A stretch of 64,000 nt of DNA. Origin: Cephalotus follicularis. Its lineage: Eukaryota; Streptophyta; Magnoliopsida; Oxalidales; Cephalotaceae. The notes under the pieces were generated by a model that was given only the letters and a program-made list of their open reading frames with translations, was not told the DNA's origin and ran no database searches. Numbering within the stretch: position 1 is the stretch's first letter; every line of letters begins with the position of its first letter. Below, in pieces: positions 1 through 11,933 of this stretch. The stretch lies in NCBI GenBank assembly GCA_001972305.1, contig BDDD01001796.1, forward strand, positions 62,001 through 126,000. The letters run 5' to 3'. A program made the position numbers and the translations under genes.

Positions 1-549
1 GGGGTTCTCAAAGACCTGAGAAGGACTCAGGATACCTTCTTTGTCTGTGGAGGAGATAGTGAGTTGAGATTAGAGGGCTTTACAGACTATAGTTTCAACA
101 GTGATCTGGATGATCACAAATCAATTTCAGGATATGTTTTTGTCTTTAACGGTGGTGCTGTGAGTTAGAGAAGTTTGAAGTAGGAACCTACTGCTGACTC
201 CACTACGAAAGCAGAATATGTTGCAGCCTCAGATGCCTCCATGGAAGCTTTTTGGATGTGAAAGTTCATTGCTGAACTTGATATGGTTCCAACCATTGCA
301 TGTCCAGTTGTGGTGTACTGTGACAACAATAGGGCTGTTGCACAAGCCCAAGAACCCCGGTCTCATCATCGCTCCAAGCATATATAGCGACAATATCACC
401 TAATTAGAGGAATCATTGACAGAGGAGACATTACCCTTGAGAGAGTTACCACGGAGGTAAATTTAGCAGACCCACTGACCAAGGCCTTGATGAGCATTGT
501 TCTAGAGAGACATCGAAGTGCCATGGGCTTAGGCTATAGGTCATCGTAG
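1..549 (+). pseudogene. Ty1/copia pol remnant: RNase H C-terminal part
   Basis: Read in the frame starting at base 4, this encodes the end of a copia polyprotein. The RNase H signature is visible (GFTDYSFNSDLDDHKS, then TKAEYVAAS, CDNNRAVAQAQ, NLADPLTKAL) and the natural stop is at 547-549. RNase H removes the RNA strand during reverse transcription in the virus-like particle. The frame is broken by stops at 166, 181, 259 and 385, so this copy is dead. Gag, protease, integrase and most of RT lie left of the window. The polypurine tract and LTR follow directly, the normal copia order. Assignment to Ty1/copia rests on RNase H lying at the C-terminus next to the LTR. I do not assign a clade. Confidence 0.9.
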
Positions 550-558
550 CTATAAGGC

Positions 559-570
559 CAAGTGGGGGAT
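559..570 (+). promoter_or_regulatory. Polypurine tract of the copia element
   Basis: The sequence CAAGTGGGGGAT lies 9 bases after the pol stop and directly before TGTTAGG, the LTR start. This is the plus-strand primer site for reverse transcription. Confidence 0.8.
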
Positions 571-1803
571 TGTTAGGTTAGGGGTGTCCCTGTATGCCAT
601 GATATGGCTCGTTGGTTGTATATATACACTCTTGATTTATACAATTATGAATTCCATTCATATTTCATGTGCATATTTATTTATTGGCAAGGCTATGTGG
701 CTCATCCCAATCAACCAAAAGGAACATAATAATTATTTATAATTAACTGTATGTCATATAGCGCCCTGTCACACCAAAGGGTTGGATGTCATGCTAGGGA
801 GGCTATGAGAATGAGATCCTTACTCCCTGTGACAAACCGTTCCAAGTCATATGTTCGCTTTCTTTGGTCAATTGATGAACCGCGAAGACTTGTCACGTTA
901 TACTTGCTTCCGGGTTAGCAGTGGAACATAATTATCTCGTAACCATTTGGGTTTACCCTTAAAGCTAAACGTGAGGTGTGTGCTAGAGAGCATGACAATG
1001 AACAGACCCACCAACAGGAAACCTATTTGGATAGTCAATACCCAATGTCAATAGGATTCCTATGGTCTCGGTATTGCATAGTCTATGGTGACTAGTAGGT
1101 CTATAGCCTGCGTTGTCTCCTTTGACCTGAACGACTGTCATGCATTACGTAGTGACTGCTTGACTTTTATTTCTGCCTTCTCCAACAGTATACACATGCT
1201 GGAAAAAGGGTTGTCTTTGGGTCTTGTGAGAGCTGCATTGAGTTGTATGGGCGAGTGCGTAATAAGGGATTGTCACACCCGGGCTGAGGGTGACCGACTC
1301 TATTTATCTATGTACGTTGTAGACATAAAAGTCCTGATCAGGCAAAGGTGGACTAGGAATGAGAGGTTTCCATGGGAGGTCTACCGATAGTCTCAGTGCG
1401 ATCATAGATTCATAGTTATCGTAGTAATACTAAGGGTGACATTCATCCAAACCCTAGACTGTGATCAGAGCCATGTATGACAAGGGAAACATGACACATA
1501 TGCCGATGACTGGATAAAGCGACTGGCTATTCGGACTCTGAAAGATAGATGTGGTAATACACGAATCCGGGGGGTGACTAGCGCTCACACCATGGCTGTT
1601 TTGATAGTCGGTGACAATTAGAATGGTCATACCCGAAATCGGGATGTTCTGGGAATTTATCTTCATAGAGAAGATCGACAGGCTTTCGGGTCCTGTCTGA
1701 CTTTGAACTAGTTGACATGTGATGGACACATGTCATCTAGTGAAAGGACAACATCAAGGAAGATGTTGCTTTGCTAGTGAGTATTTCGTTTGATGGATAT
1801 AGG
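571..1803 (+). repeat. Ty1/copia 3' LTR, interrupted by Gyp-A
   Basis: The LTR begins TGTTAGGTTAGG after the polypurine tract. No matching LTR terminus (expected ...CTAACA) is seen before a new LTR end, TGTCACACCC, starts at 1804. The LTR is therefore either cut by the Gyp-A insertion or ends unrecognised a little earlier. At least 1.2 kb is present. Nothing in the interval reads as a gene; short open frames in it show no family features. Confidence 0.7.
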
Positions 1804-4800
1804 TGTCACACCCAGTCTTTAATTAACACATGGTTAACATTTTATCCAGTATTTACAAATTATTGAAAATTCATAACTTTGCGGAAGCATCAACATTATA
1901 CTGTATTATTAAAAGTAGCATACACATGGAGCCCATACTACATGCTTAAGCATTATACAGTACAGAGTTATATAATATATATTGGAAATGTAAATATAAC
2001 AAAAGGGTACAACTTAAACATTTTACAATAAACAACCTTAAAATAAAACCTCCGCCGTGAAACTTCAACAGCAAGTCTCCACTTTCCTTCGTTAATCTGC
2101 AATTGTAGGTATTAGCCTTTGTCCTCACTCGGCTAAGTAGGAAGTATGCATGAGAATGTATATATAAATGTAATAATGCATGACAATTTATATTTTGAAA
2201 CAATATATATATACATACCAAGTGGCTACAAATAATAAGTTATCAAAAATATCACAAAGAGTACAATCAATCAGTCCAGTTGTCTGAATACTAGTAGTGG
2301 GTGTCATCTGTCGCTACCTCCTAGCCCCAATGATGCACCACCGAACTACCATCATATACTCCGATGATGATAGAAAAGGTAAACAGTATTGCCAGTAATT
2401 GGCAGGCAATTAACAGTCACGATATGCATTGCAGATAAGTTTGGTGTATAAGTGTCACACCCCGCTTGCATTAACAACATACAACATGGCAATTTAACAG
2501 ACATCCAGCTTAAACAGAGAACGATAAAATTTAAAACTTTTAAACAGACATCATCTTGCGGAAGCATTCATATATAAGCTGAAAGCAAACGAAACCATGC
2601 GTCCCATACCGCATGATTCCCACAACATCCTCATAACAACATGCTAAAAAGCCCACAAGCGGAGCATGATCCAAAGTTGATACAACAACAATAGCAAAAC
2701 ATTAGTACATAAACCAAAGTACAACATGTTCGCTACAAAGCTTTACAAAACACTTAAAGCAGAAAACTCCGACACATCACTGTCCGATACGGCCATGCTT
2801 GGCGATATCCAAAACGCAGCATCAATCTGCAACAGTAGGGGGTTAGCCTTTGTCCTCACTCGGCCAAAGTCATAAGAACAACACAATATCAATAAAACCA
2901 AAGTATGAAAGCAGCATGATGCAGTACATACTATATCTCGATGCATATGCCTCGCTTGGCAGTCGGCTGTTTCTGCCGACACTCCCACCAGTCGGCTGCC
3001 TCCTCACGGCAGTCGGCTGCCCCTGCATCAAAACACACAAAAACACACTTTCTTGCAACGTTTCAACACGGGGAAGAGGGAAAACACGATTCTCATTAAC
3101 ACAAGGTGTAAAATTACATTATAAAAGCAATATTACACATAATGAAAATCCCGGGCGTTACAATAAGCTCTAGCCAACTCCTAGCACCTAGGCTCACCTC
3201 TGTAGTCCGTGATACACTCCGATCACAAGACCATCAGAAACTATCAATCACAGTCAATATAGTACAGTACAGTAATTACATATCTAATGTAATATGAAAG
3301 TAGTTCTCTTTTGAGAAAACAGTAAAATAGTTCAGTAGGTTTCCATTTTTCGGAAACAGTAACAGTACAGTAAGTTTTCATTTAAGAAAACAATAAACAG
3401 TTCAGTAGTTCTCACATGGAGAAAACAGTATAGTAGAAAAATAGTTAATTGTGCATATAGCTCATAATTCTGGAAATCCTTGGAAAATAGTAGGATTTGT
3501 GTAAAATACTAGATAGATATAACTATCTATAACAATAAGCATTAAGCAATTGCATCATAGTGCAACATTAATAGTTCAAGAAATAATAGTGGATAACAGC
3601 ACACTCAAACAATCAATTTATATGGATCAATCAGTAGATGGATAAGTCATTCTATTCCAATATTTTGACCACAAATAGCAAGGATTGATTATGGAAATCA
3701 TCATGTTTGGAAGCCAGTGTAAGCTGGAGAATTAAACGCGAAACAGGCCCTTAAGCATCGATAGTTTTGAATAAAGCATCGATAGTTCTGTCCAAAGCAC
3801 CGTCGGTTGTATTAAAGTGTAGACAGTGTTCTTCATTTGAGCATCGATGAATCTCTACCTTAAGCGTCGACAGTTTAATTCTAAGCGTTGACGGTTTATG
3901 GTGTCCAGGCAATTTACAGTAGCAGAAAGAAAACAAAGCATGTATTCTTCATACTTCAATCATTCCAATTCAACATGAAAACATATATATAACCATCTCA
4001 ACATGAAATACAGGCTATATGTTCAAAATCATGTCATAATCCCTACCTCAGTAGCTTTCCCAGAATCAATTTGAATTGATTCTTCACTTTTTTAGTCCAA
4101 AACTCCCTCCCTCACTTAATTCAACTTCAATTCCAGAATTCGATCTAATTTGCATATTAATAGTAGATATACAATGAAAATCAATAGGTATATATAGTTG
4201 TTTAACCATGATAACAATAATTGAACTCGAATCTGTAACATACCAGCACAATTTCAAGCTCCCAACTAAACTTTGAACAAATTCCTTCAACATGCAACTC
4301 CAGTAAATTCCAGAATGATTTTTCCTCCTTTGAAGTTTTTCTAACTTCAAATTCAACTCTCAACGTAGCTGATATATGGAATTCTTTTAAGGAATTCGTC
4401 TGATTCTCTAACTCAGATTCTCAGCCTTTTCTCTTCTCTCTCTTTCCACTATTTTCTTTTCTGTTTTGCATTCTTTCCTTATGTTTTGCAGGTAACAGGT
4501 GTTGAAACAACACTCAGGGCACTCATCTTCATTTAATGAAACAGCTGAGAACACGTTTTGGCATCCTTGACATGTAGGACACCTGTCAGTTAAAGGAAAA
4601 TAATTGCGCCACTGCTCTGTTTCAATTGACACGTAGCAGACATCTGTCTGCGTGCAAAGCATCGTCGGTTTCTATTGAGCGTCGACAGTTAGGCCATCGC
4701 TTTGTCCAAACCACACATGCTATCACACTGATCACTTGACACTATCCATAGCTTTCTGGGCTCAAAGCGTCGACGGTTGCATTGTAAGCGTCAGCGGTTT

Positions 4801-4998
4801 TGCACCAGAATTCCATTATTAAAGTTTCTTGCAATTTTTCCAACTTCAATCTATTAGGTCGTTATGCTATACAATTGAACCCTCAATTTAATTCAATAAC
4901 CACAATTCACATAATAAATGGTCATTTAATTTCAAATTAATGAATAATTTATTCATCAATTATACAATATACATTAATTGAAATTTGCGGCTATTACA
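1804..4998 (-). repeat. Gyp-A 3' LTR (holds a nested 710-bp solo LTR)
   Basis: On the minus strand it starts TGTAATAGCCGCAAATTTC at 4998, just after a polypurine tract, and ends ...GGGTGTGACA at 1804. The same start appears on the plus strand at 25098 (TGTAATAACCGCAATTTC), and 3168-4420 is closely repeated at 23468-24741. Net length without the nested LTR is about 2.48 kb. GTCGAC/ATCGAT-type motifs cluster at 3753-3900 and 4657-4802. The conserved block TAGCCTTTGTCCTCACTCGG is at about 2110. Confidence 0.85.
2453..3162 (-). repeat. Short solo LTR (710 bp) with target duplication ATAAG
   Basis: It starts TGTCACACCCCG and ends CCCGGGCGTTACA on the plus strand, so the LTR reads on the minus strand from TGTAACGCCCGG. 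ATAAG flanks it at 2448-2452 and 3163-3167. The uninterrupted site is visible in the other Gyp-A LTR copy near 23466-23475 (GTGTATAAGCTTTAGCC), which confirms both ends. Its termini resemble those of the much longer Gyp-F LTR. It has its own copy of the GAGTGAGGACAAAGGCTAA block near 2850 and four CAGTCGGCTG-type motifs at 2955-3030. Confidence 0.9.
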
Positions 4999-5011
4999 TT
5001 TTCCCCTCCTT
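4999..5011 (-). promoter_or_regulatory. Polypurine tract of Gyp-A
   Basis: On the minus strand AAGGAGGGGAAAA directly precedes the LTR start TGTAATAGCC. Upstream is GGACGAATTTTC, matching the GGACGAAAT stretch seen before the tracts of Gyp-B and Gyp-D. Confidence 0.85.
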
Positions 5012-5040
5012 ACAGAAAATTCGTCCTTGAATTTAAATCT

Positions 5041-6524
5041 TTACATACGAAACAAATGAGGGAATGTTTCCATCATTTCAGCTTCACGTTCCCATGTAGC
5101 TTCTTCAGTTATGTGAAACTGCCATAATACATTTACCATAGGAATGGTCTTCAATCTCAAAACTTTCTCCTTTCTGTCCAGAATCCTCATTGGCCGTTCT
5201 TCATAAGATAGATTATCACTGATAAATCCTGGATCATATCTCAACACATGTGAAGGATCGGGTACATATTTCTGTAGCATGGAAACATGACATACATTAT
5301 GTACATTAGATAAGTTGGGTGGTAATACTATTTGATACGCTACTTCCCCAACTGTCTCCAGTATCTCATATGGTCTGATATATCATGGAGCTAACTTTCC
5401 TTTTTAGCCAAATCTGGATATCCCTTTCGAAGGCGAGATTCTAAAAAAAAAACATGAACTCCCTTCTCAAATTTTAATTTCCTTCTCCTTCTATCGGCAT
5501 AACTCTTTTGCCGACTCTGTGCAGCAAGTAACCTTTTCTTGACAATCATAACCTTATCAGTAGTCTTTTGAACAAGGTCCGGTCCCAATACCTATCTTTC
5601 ACCCACTTCATCCTAGCATTTAGGAGATCTACATTTCCTTCCGTACAGGGCTTCATAAGGAGCCATCCCGATGCTAGAATGATAACTGTTATTGTAGGAG
5701 AATTCAATAAGTGGAATGTGATCCTCCAAACTCCCAGCAAAATCAATTACACAAGCCCGGAGCATAACTTCTAGAGTTTGAATCGTACGCTTGGACTGCC
5801 CATCAGTCTGTGGATGAAATGCAGTACTAAAATTTAAGGTCGTTCCCATAACTGCTTGGAACTTCCTCCAGAATCTCGACGTAAAACTTGCATCACGGTC
5901 ACAAACAATACTGACCGACACTCCATGTAACTTCACAATCTCTCGAATATACAGTCGAGCTAACTTTTCAATAGAATATGTAATATTCATCGAAAGAAAG
6001 TAAGCAGATTTGGTGAGTCTGTCCACAACAACCCAAACTGCTTCATGAAGATTCTATGATCTCGGCAATCTAGACACAAAATCCATGGTTACATGCTCCC
6101 ACTTCCATTCTATTATTGGTAAAGACTTTAACAATCCGGCAGCTTTCTGATGTTCCGCCGCCTTGACCCTCTGACAAGTCGAACACATTGCCACGAATTC
6201 GGCAATGTCTTTCTTCCTGTCACTCCACTAGTAGTTTTTTTCAAATCATGCCACATATTAGAGCTACTGGGATGTACAATGTACTGTGATTTATGAGCTT
6301 GATGTAGTAGCTCATCTCGTAAACCTTCGAATTCAGAGTCAAGTTCTAAATTCTCACGAATGCTCCACAATTCCGTGTCATTGAACTGAGAATTCATGAT
6401 GCGATCAAGAAGCTCTGGTTGTGCTCTAAGACTTGAAACAATAACACCTATAGAAATCATGAACATATTCCATCTCTGAAAATCCTTCAATAGCTTCCAC
6501 TGCGAAACCATCGCACCAGCAATC
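5041..6524 (-). pseudogene. Gyp-A integrase and chromodomain
   Basis: Integrase would insert the cDNA into chromosomes, and the chromodomain would steer it to methylated histone chromatin. Seen: the HPSSSNMWHD zinc-domain stretch near 6290, the core with [10 protein letters not shown] (6026), [31 protein letters not shown], and [10 protein letters not shown] (about 5615). The GPY-like region (RQKSYADRRRRKLKF) is at 5391-5588. A chromodomain-like tail is at 5041-5280 (ILDRKEKVL, VLWQFHITEEATWE, ending FPHLFRM). The catalytic Glu after GQS is Lys here (codon 5790-5792). The frame changes near 6240, 5600 and 5330, so this is non-functional. Confidence 0.88.
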
Positions 6525-7860
6525 ATTGCTTTGCGACTCAAGGAATCCGTCACAAAATTTGCCTTCCCTGGGTGGTATTGAATATTGCAGTTGTAATCAT
6601 TAAAGAATTTCACCCACCTTTTCTGTCTCATATTCAACTCCTTCTAAGAAAATAAGTACTTCAGATGTTTGTGGTCAGTAAATATCTCAAATTGAGCACC
6701 ATAGAGGTAATGTCTCCATTTATGTAAAGCAAATACTATGGCTGCCAATTCAAGATCATGCATAGGATAATTCTCTTCGTACGGTTTCAGTTTCCTTGAA
6801 GCATAAGCAATTACTCAACCACATTTCATGAGAACACATCCCAAGCCTTTCCTAGAAGCATCACTGTAAACAGTAAAGTCTTCATTACCTTCACGTAATG
6901 CTAAAAAAGGAGCAGTAATCAGTCGACTCTTCAGTTCCTGAAAACTCACTTCACAAGCCTAATCCCAATCAAAATTTGACTTCTTCTGAGTCAAACGAGT
7001 CAACGGAGTTGCAATTTTAGAAAATCCTTCAATAAATCTCCGGTAATAACCAGCTAATCCCAAGAAGCTACGAACTTCAGTAACATTCTTCGGTTGTGGC
7101 CAATTCACAATACTCTCAATCTTGGAAGGATCCAACGATAACCCTTCACTAGATACAATATGACCAAGGAAAGTCACATGATCTAGCCAAATTTCACACT
7201 TACTGAATTTAGCAAATAACCGTTCCTTCCATAGAGTTTACAACACAATCCTCATATGCTTCATATGCTCCTCAATACTCTTCGAATTTATTAGAATGTC
7301 GTCTAAGAAAACCACAACAAACTAGTCCAGATAGGGTTGAAATAACCGGTTCATTAAACACATAAATGTTGTAGGGGCATTCGTCAAAATTAATGGTAGT
7401 ATCAGGAACTCATAGTGTCCATATCTGGTTCAAAAACCAGTCTTCTCGATATCACCCTTACGAATCCTCAACTGATGATAGCCTGTCCTCAAATCGAGTT
7501 TAGAGAACAAAGTTAAGCCTTGCAATTGATTGAACAACTCCTCAATATGTAGAAGAGGATATTTGTTCTTCACAGTCACTTGATTCCAAAACCGATAATC
7601 AATGCATAACCGCATCGATCCATCCTTCTTCTTTACAAACAAAACCGGTTCTCCCCACGGTGATACACTCGGTTTGATAAATTCCTTATCAAGATAGTCT
7701 TGCAGTTGAATCTTCAACTCTTTCAGTTCAGCAGGAGCCATTCTATATGGAGCTTTAGAAATAGGAGCAGTTCCTAGTATCAAGTCAATTCTGAACTCCA
7801 TATCTCTCTCCAGTTGCAATGTAACAAGATCTGCTGGAAACACATTAGGAAATTCACAAA
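6525..7860 (-). pseudogene. Gyp-A reverse transcriptase and RNase H
   Basis: RT would copy the element RNA. Seen on the minus strand: [52 protein letters not shown] (7430-7843). The RT active-site stretch VVFLDDIL is near 7300, with both Asp present. [12 protein letters not shown] and [18 protein letters not shown] follow at 6959-7177. RNase H shows [28 protein letters not shown] and NMRQKRWVKFFNDY, ending at the HPGKAN motif near 6570. In-frame stops occur at about 7428, 7325, 7237, 6958, 6815 and 6645. The segment is recognisable throughout but cannot be translated. Confidence 0.9.
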
Positions 7861-8109
7861 CAACTAGAATTTGTTACAGACTAGGCATACCTTTTGTCTT
7901 GTCCACCACACAAGCCAAGTAACCTTCACATACTTTCTCGAGATATTTCTTTGCTTGAGAAAAAGAAATAATTGGAGTAGAAGTATTCTTCTCTACCACG
8001 AATTGAAATTCAGTTCCATTTGACATATGAAAGTCACCACCTTATTGTAACAACCAACACAAGCTCGATGAACGTAGAGCCAGTCCATCCCTAAGATAAT
8101 ATCAAAATC

Positions 8110-9396
8110 TCAGATCGGCAGTACAATCAGATCCGCGAATAGCTGAACCCCAGCTATCGTGATCTCATAGTTATTCACTACTGTATCAGCCAGTAAACAA
8201 TCTCCAGTTGGAGTATTCAACTCCAGCACATATGGTAAGCAAGAAGTCGGACAATGCAAGTTACACAGAAAATATGATGCAATGAATGAATGTGTAGCTC
8301 CCGTATCAATTAAGACGCAAGCTAATATGCCATATACGAAATTGGTACCTCCCACAACAGAAGAAGACTCTGGCAAGTCTTCTCTAGATAAAGTATATAC
8401 TCTACCTTTCATAATTCCTTTCCCAGTATGTCTTCGTGGTTGAGCAACCACACCATTTCCACTAGCTCCAACACTTCCTCGTTGATTGTGTATTTGCTCT
8501 CTCACTGTTGGACAATCTTTCAGTTGGTGCTCATGTGAGCCACACCTCAGACACTTCCCCATTTTCTTCCAGCATACACTTTCATTGTGGTTCGAAAGAC
8601 CATAGAAACTACACCCTCTAGAACTCTGTTGGCTGCTTCGGTTAGGAGTTCTTGAATGAGAAGTATTTCGCCAAGAACTTCCTTGTCCCTTATTACCAGA
8701 CTTCGATGATCCAGCGGGATTATTACTTCTTTGCCTTTGTGAATAAGCATGTCTCGATTGAGAACCACAAGATCTCTTCATATTTCGCTCATTAGCATCA
8801 GCGTCCAGAATTCTTGTTTTTTTAGTAACATCCACAAAAGAAGTCAGCTATAGTACAACCAACTTAGATATGATATCAGGCCCTAAACCCTTCAAAAATC
8901 TCCTTATCTTCCTTGACTCTCCATCCGCCAGATAGGGCATGTGCCGTGCCAGCTCAATGAATCTGGTCTGATATTAAGCTACTGTCATATCTCCTTGACG
9001 TAACTCTAGCAGTTCAGTCTCCCTTCGGTCACGCTCCATCTGTGGTACATAAGTCTCAGAGAACTCGGACTGGAATCTGTCCCAAGTCCTATCAAGATCT
9101 AGAGATACCCATTTCGCTTCAATCATCTCCCACCAATGGGTAGCTTCTACCCATAAGCAGTACACTGCAAAATTTAGCTTTTGTTCATCAGTACATTCGA
9201 ATGCAGCAAATTTCTTTTCCATATCCTTCATCCACTACTCCACTACAGTGGCATCCAGTTCACCCTTGAACATCGGAGGATTTTGCCTCATGAATCTCTC
9301 CAAATCCACCAGGATGATAAACTTCAGAAGCATGCTAATCGGCATGGTTAGCTTCATACATGTGTCAAACTCCTCCATATTCACCGCATTGGCTTG
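8110..9396 (-). pseudogene. Gyp-A gag (3' part), zinc knuckle and protease
   Basis: Gag would form the particle, the knuckle binds RNA, and the aspartic protease matures the polyprotein. The capsid stretch FMRQNPPMFKGELDATVVE to WEMIEAKWVSLDLDRTWDRF runs over 8974-9310. A CX2CX4HX4C knuckle, CLRCGSHEHQLKDC, lies near 8530. A second, imperfect one (CSFYGLSNHNESVC) precedes it near 8590. The protease motif LIDTGATHSFIASYF is near 8290. Stops fall at 9232 and about 8972, and there is a frame change near 8840. The N-terminal part of gag is missing because Gyp-F starts at 9397. The interval 7861-8109 is the degraded protease-RT linker, with no long frame. Confidence 0.87.
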
Positions 9397-10749
9397 TGTA
9401 ACGCTCAAAATTTCATAAATAATTATTGTAATATTGGTACAGTGTATGGCCGTGATAAAGCCGATAGAGGTCCGGAGTAGTAAGAGGCATTGCGCATTGG
9501 AGCCCACAATTATAAGGCCCATAATGGCTAATGAGGCCTATTTTTAATGCGCGATAGCACGACCCTATGTTTGCATTATTATTGCGAATATTTTGGTGGC
9601 TATTCAGAAAATTAATATCGCAATTTGCGGATTAATCGGGACCCAGATCTTAGTATTTTGCCAATAAATACAAAAGAGGAAGCAAATGAATAAAAGAGAG
9701 AGGGAGAACACACGAGCGCATAAGGCACCCGTGCGTGAGAAAGAAAGAGACATGGAGAGAGAAGAAGGGCAGCAGGAGAGAAAGGGAGAGAGGGAGAGCT
9801 CAACGCGGGAGAAGACGACGGCGCCGGACCAGGAACTCACCGGTCAGAGCCTCCACCCCTGACGGTATGCCTCCTTTCCTTTCCTCTCCTCTTCTTTTCT
9901 ATTTTTTCCGTTTTCTTCTCCCTGACGCCTTCCGTCACTGTCGTTGTTGTAGTGCGTTCCACCACCGGTAATCATCGCGGGTGGGTCCTGTCTTCACCTA
10001 GAAGTCCAGCTACACCTATTTTAGTGACCGATTAGGCACCATTCGGTTAGAATCGATCGGATTCTAGCTGCCGAGTCGACTCAGTGAGTCTAACTCGCTG
10101 GCGCCTATGACCGCGCGATTAGGGCCGAGTCTCAGCAATTCTCAGGCAGCAGTGTGTTGATATGATGATTGTGTGGCATTTTTGGGTGGTGACCAAAGTT
10201 GTGGTTGACCGCTGAGTCAACTCAGTGAGTTCAACTCACTGCTGGCCGTGACAGGGCTTTTTGGCACCGATTCACGGCGAGTCTTGAGCGGTTTTGTGTA
10301 GCTCGTTCAATGTGGAACCTATTTATGGCATGGCCGGAGCTCCGATGGGTTGATCGGAATTTGGCCGGAACTCCAGTAAGGATAATTTGTTTTTGCTACC
10401 TATGAGTAGATCGTAACGGAATGTGATGGTTATTGCAGTGATACAAGGAAAAAGAGAATTCTGTTGACACAATATGGAGCTGTGCTCATAACGACGAGTG
10501 AAGCTTAGAGGAGGTAACTATTCGTCGATTCTACTGCAAGTCCTCTTGACTTGCAGCTCAATAGGTAACATGTAGGGTATACATTTGCTCCGATGGTACG
10601 TGCTCAGATGACTATTGCTTGATCCCTTTCGTATACGCCAGTATGGGATGGTAGTATGCGAATGGTAGATCACTGGAGTATGTTATACTACTTGCATTGC
10701 ATTCATGCATTCTAAATGGTTATATGGATTGAAAGTGAACGAATTGTAA

Positions 10750-10817
10750 TTATATGAATGCATGATTGTGTATATATATATATATATATATATATACACA
10801 ATCATGCATTCATATAA
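10750..10817. repeat. Perfect 68-bp palindrome with (TA)13 centre
   Basis: Two 21-base arms (10750-10770 and 10797-10817) are exact reverse complements around 13 TA repeats. The arm includes GAATGCATGATTGTG. It lies inside the Gyp-F 5' LTR. The related LTR segment at 54650 lacks it. Confidence 0.95.
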
Positions 10818-11933
10818 CATATACGAGTGTGTAGAGGGATGTGGATATTGCATATGGTATAAGGTTTAGATGTTGAATTGAGAGGAGATGAGTTCTTGCC
10901 TTCTCTCAATTCACGGGCTATGGGATGAATCTTAAAAGGGCTTTGAACTGTTTTAGATATGGTTTTCATTGAATTGCGAACTATTTTGCAAAACGATAAT
11001 TCTGCCAAAACTGTCGATGCTTTGTTCTTAACTATCGACACTTTTATGTGTTAAACCAAACAGTCGATGCCTTATGCTTTCAAACAAACCGTTGACGCTT
11101 TATATTGTGCTTTCTAAAACTGTCGGTGTCCAGGGCTAAGCATTGACGCTTAGTGCCCTGTTTTAGTTAAACTCAACTGTTTTATATGGTTTTGATCCGA
11201 CATGGATTTCTATACAAATGGATTTCATAGGAAGCCTCCATAAGGCCTTGTAACCTATGAAAATCCTCTTGTGACATTTTAAACTACGGATCAACCTGCA
11301 AAATGAATCTTTAAAGAAAGTTTCATAAAAAGGGGATTTTATACAAATGGTTTCCAAAAATGGTTAAGATAGTTCCATTGGGATATCTAGACGTGGATAT
11401 CTTATTTCGACTTCCTCTCCATTATTTTATGGATTTCAAATGGTTAGGATAGCTCCATTGGGACATCTGGACACGGATCCTCCCATTTGGACTTCCTTTC
11501 CATTCATTATAACTTCGATAAGAACCAACTGTCGAGCCACATGGTAACGATATGCCAGACGAGCAGCCGGTTGTTAGGTGTAGGCAGCCGACTGGATCGT
11601 GCTCTGCTTTGTTGCATGTGGCAGAAATCACATGCTACAGTTAACAGATGGAAGTGGATGCCATCTGTGCTTCATGCAGCTAAAAGAATGGAATGAGAGG
11701 ACACCTATGGATCATGCGAAACTTCATGGGGCAGAGAAATTAAACCTGTGAGTGTGTGCATGCATGTGAATGAAGAAATGTGGCATTTAATGCCATGTGA
11801 GGAGAGCTAAGGAAGGAAGGGAGAGAAAACCCTGTGCATAAAACGTTTCACTCATCCCTTTCGTCCTGGTACTGAAAGGCCAAGAACCAAAGAGGACAAT
11901 AGTGAGAAAGACACAAAGAAAAGAGGGAAGGAG

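Larger units (their letters stand above)
1804..9396 (-). mobile_element. Gyp-A: minus-strand Ty3/gypsy chromovirus, 3' part
   Basis: Reading right to left: gag, zinc knuckle, protease, RT, RNase H, integrase, chromodomain, polypurine tract, 3' LTR. This is the chromovirus order (integrase after RNase H, chromodomain last), Tekay/Del-like. The gag 5' end is cut at 9396/9397 by Gyp-F. A remainder of the 5' LTR reappears at 23407-24741. The candidate target duplication on the left is ATAGG (1799-1803); its partner is not in the window. The coding region has many stops and several frame changes, so the copy is inactive. Confidence 0.88.

Noticed and set aside
3740..4810. Regularly recurring GTCGAC/ATCGAT words considered as a CRISPR array
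   Set aside because: Motifs are short and variable with uneven spacing, occur in LTRs on both strands, and the genome is eukaryotic; no leader or cas genes.
9400..9840. A separate solo LTR or gene beginning at 9397
   Set aside because: It has an LTR start and TATA-like box, but no LTR end or matching target duplication before the Gyp-F body. I kept it as the (possibly chimeric) start of the Gyp-F 5' LTR.
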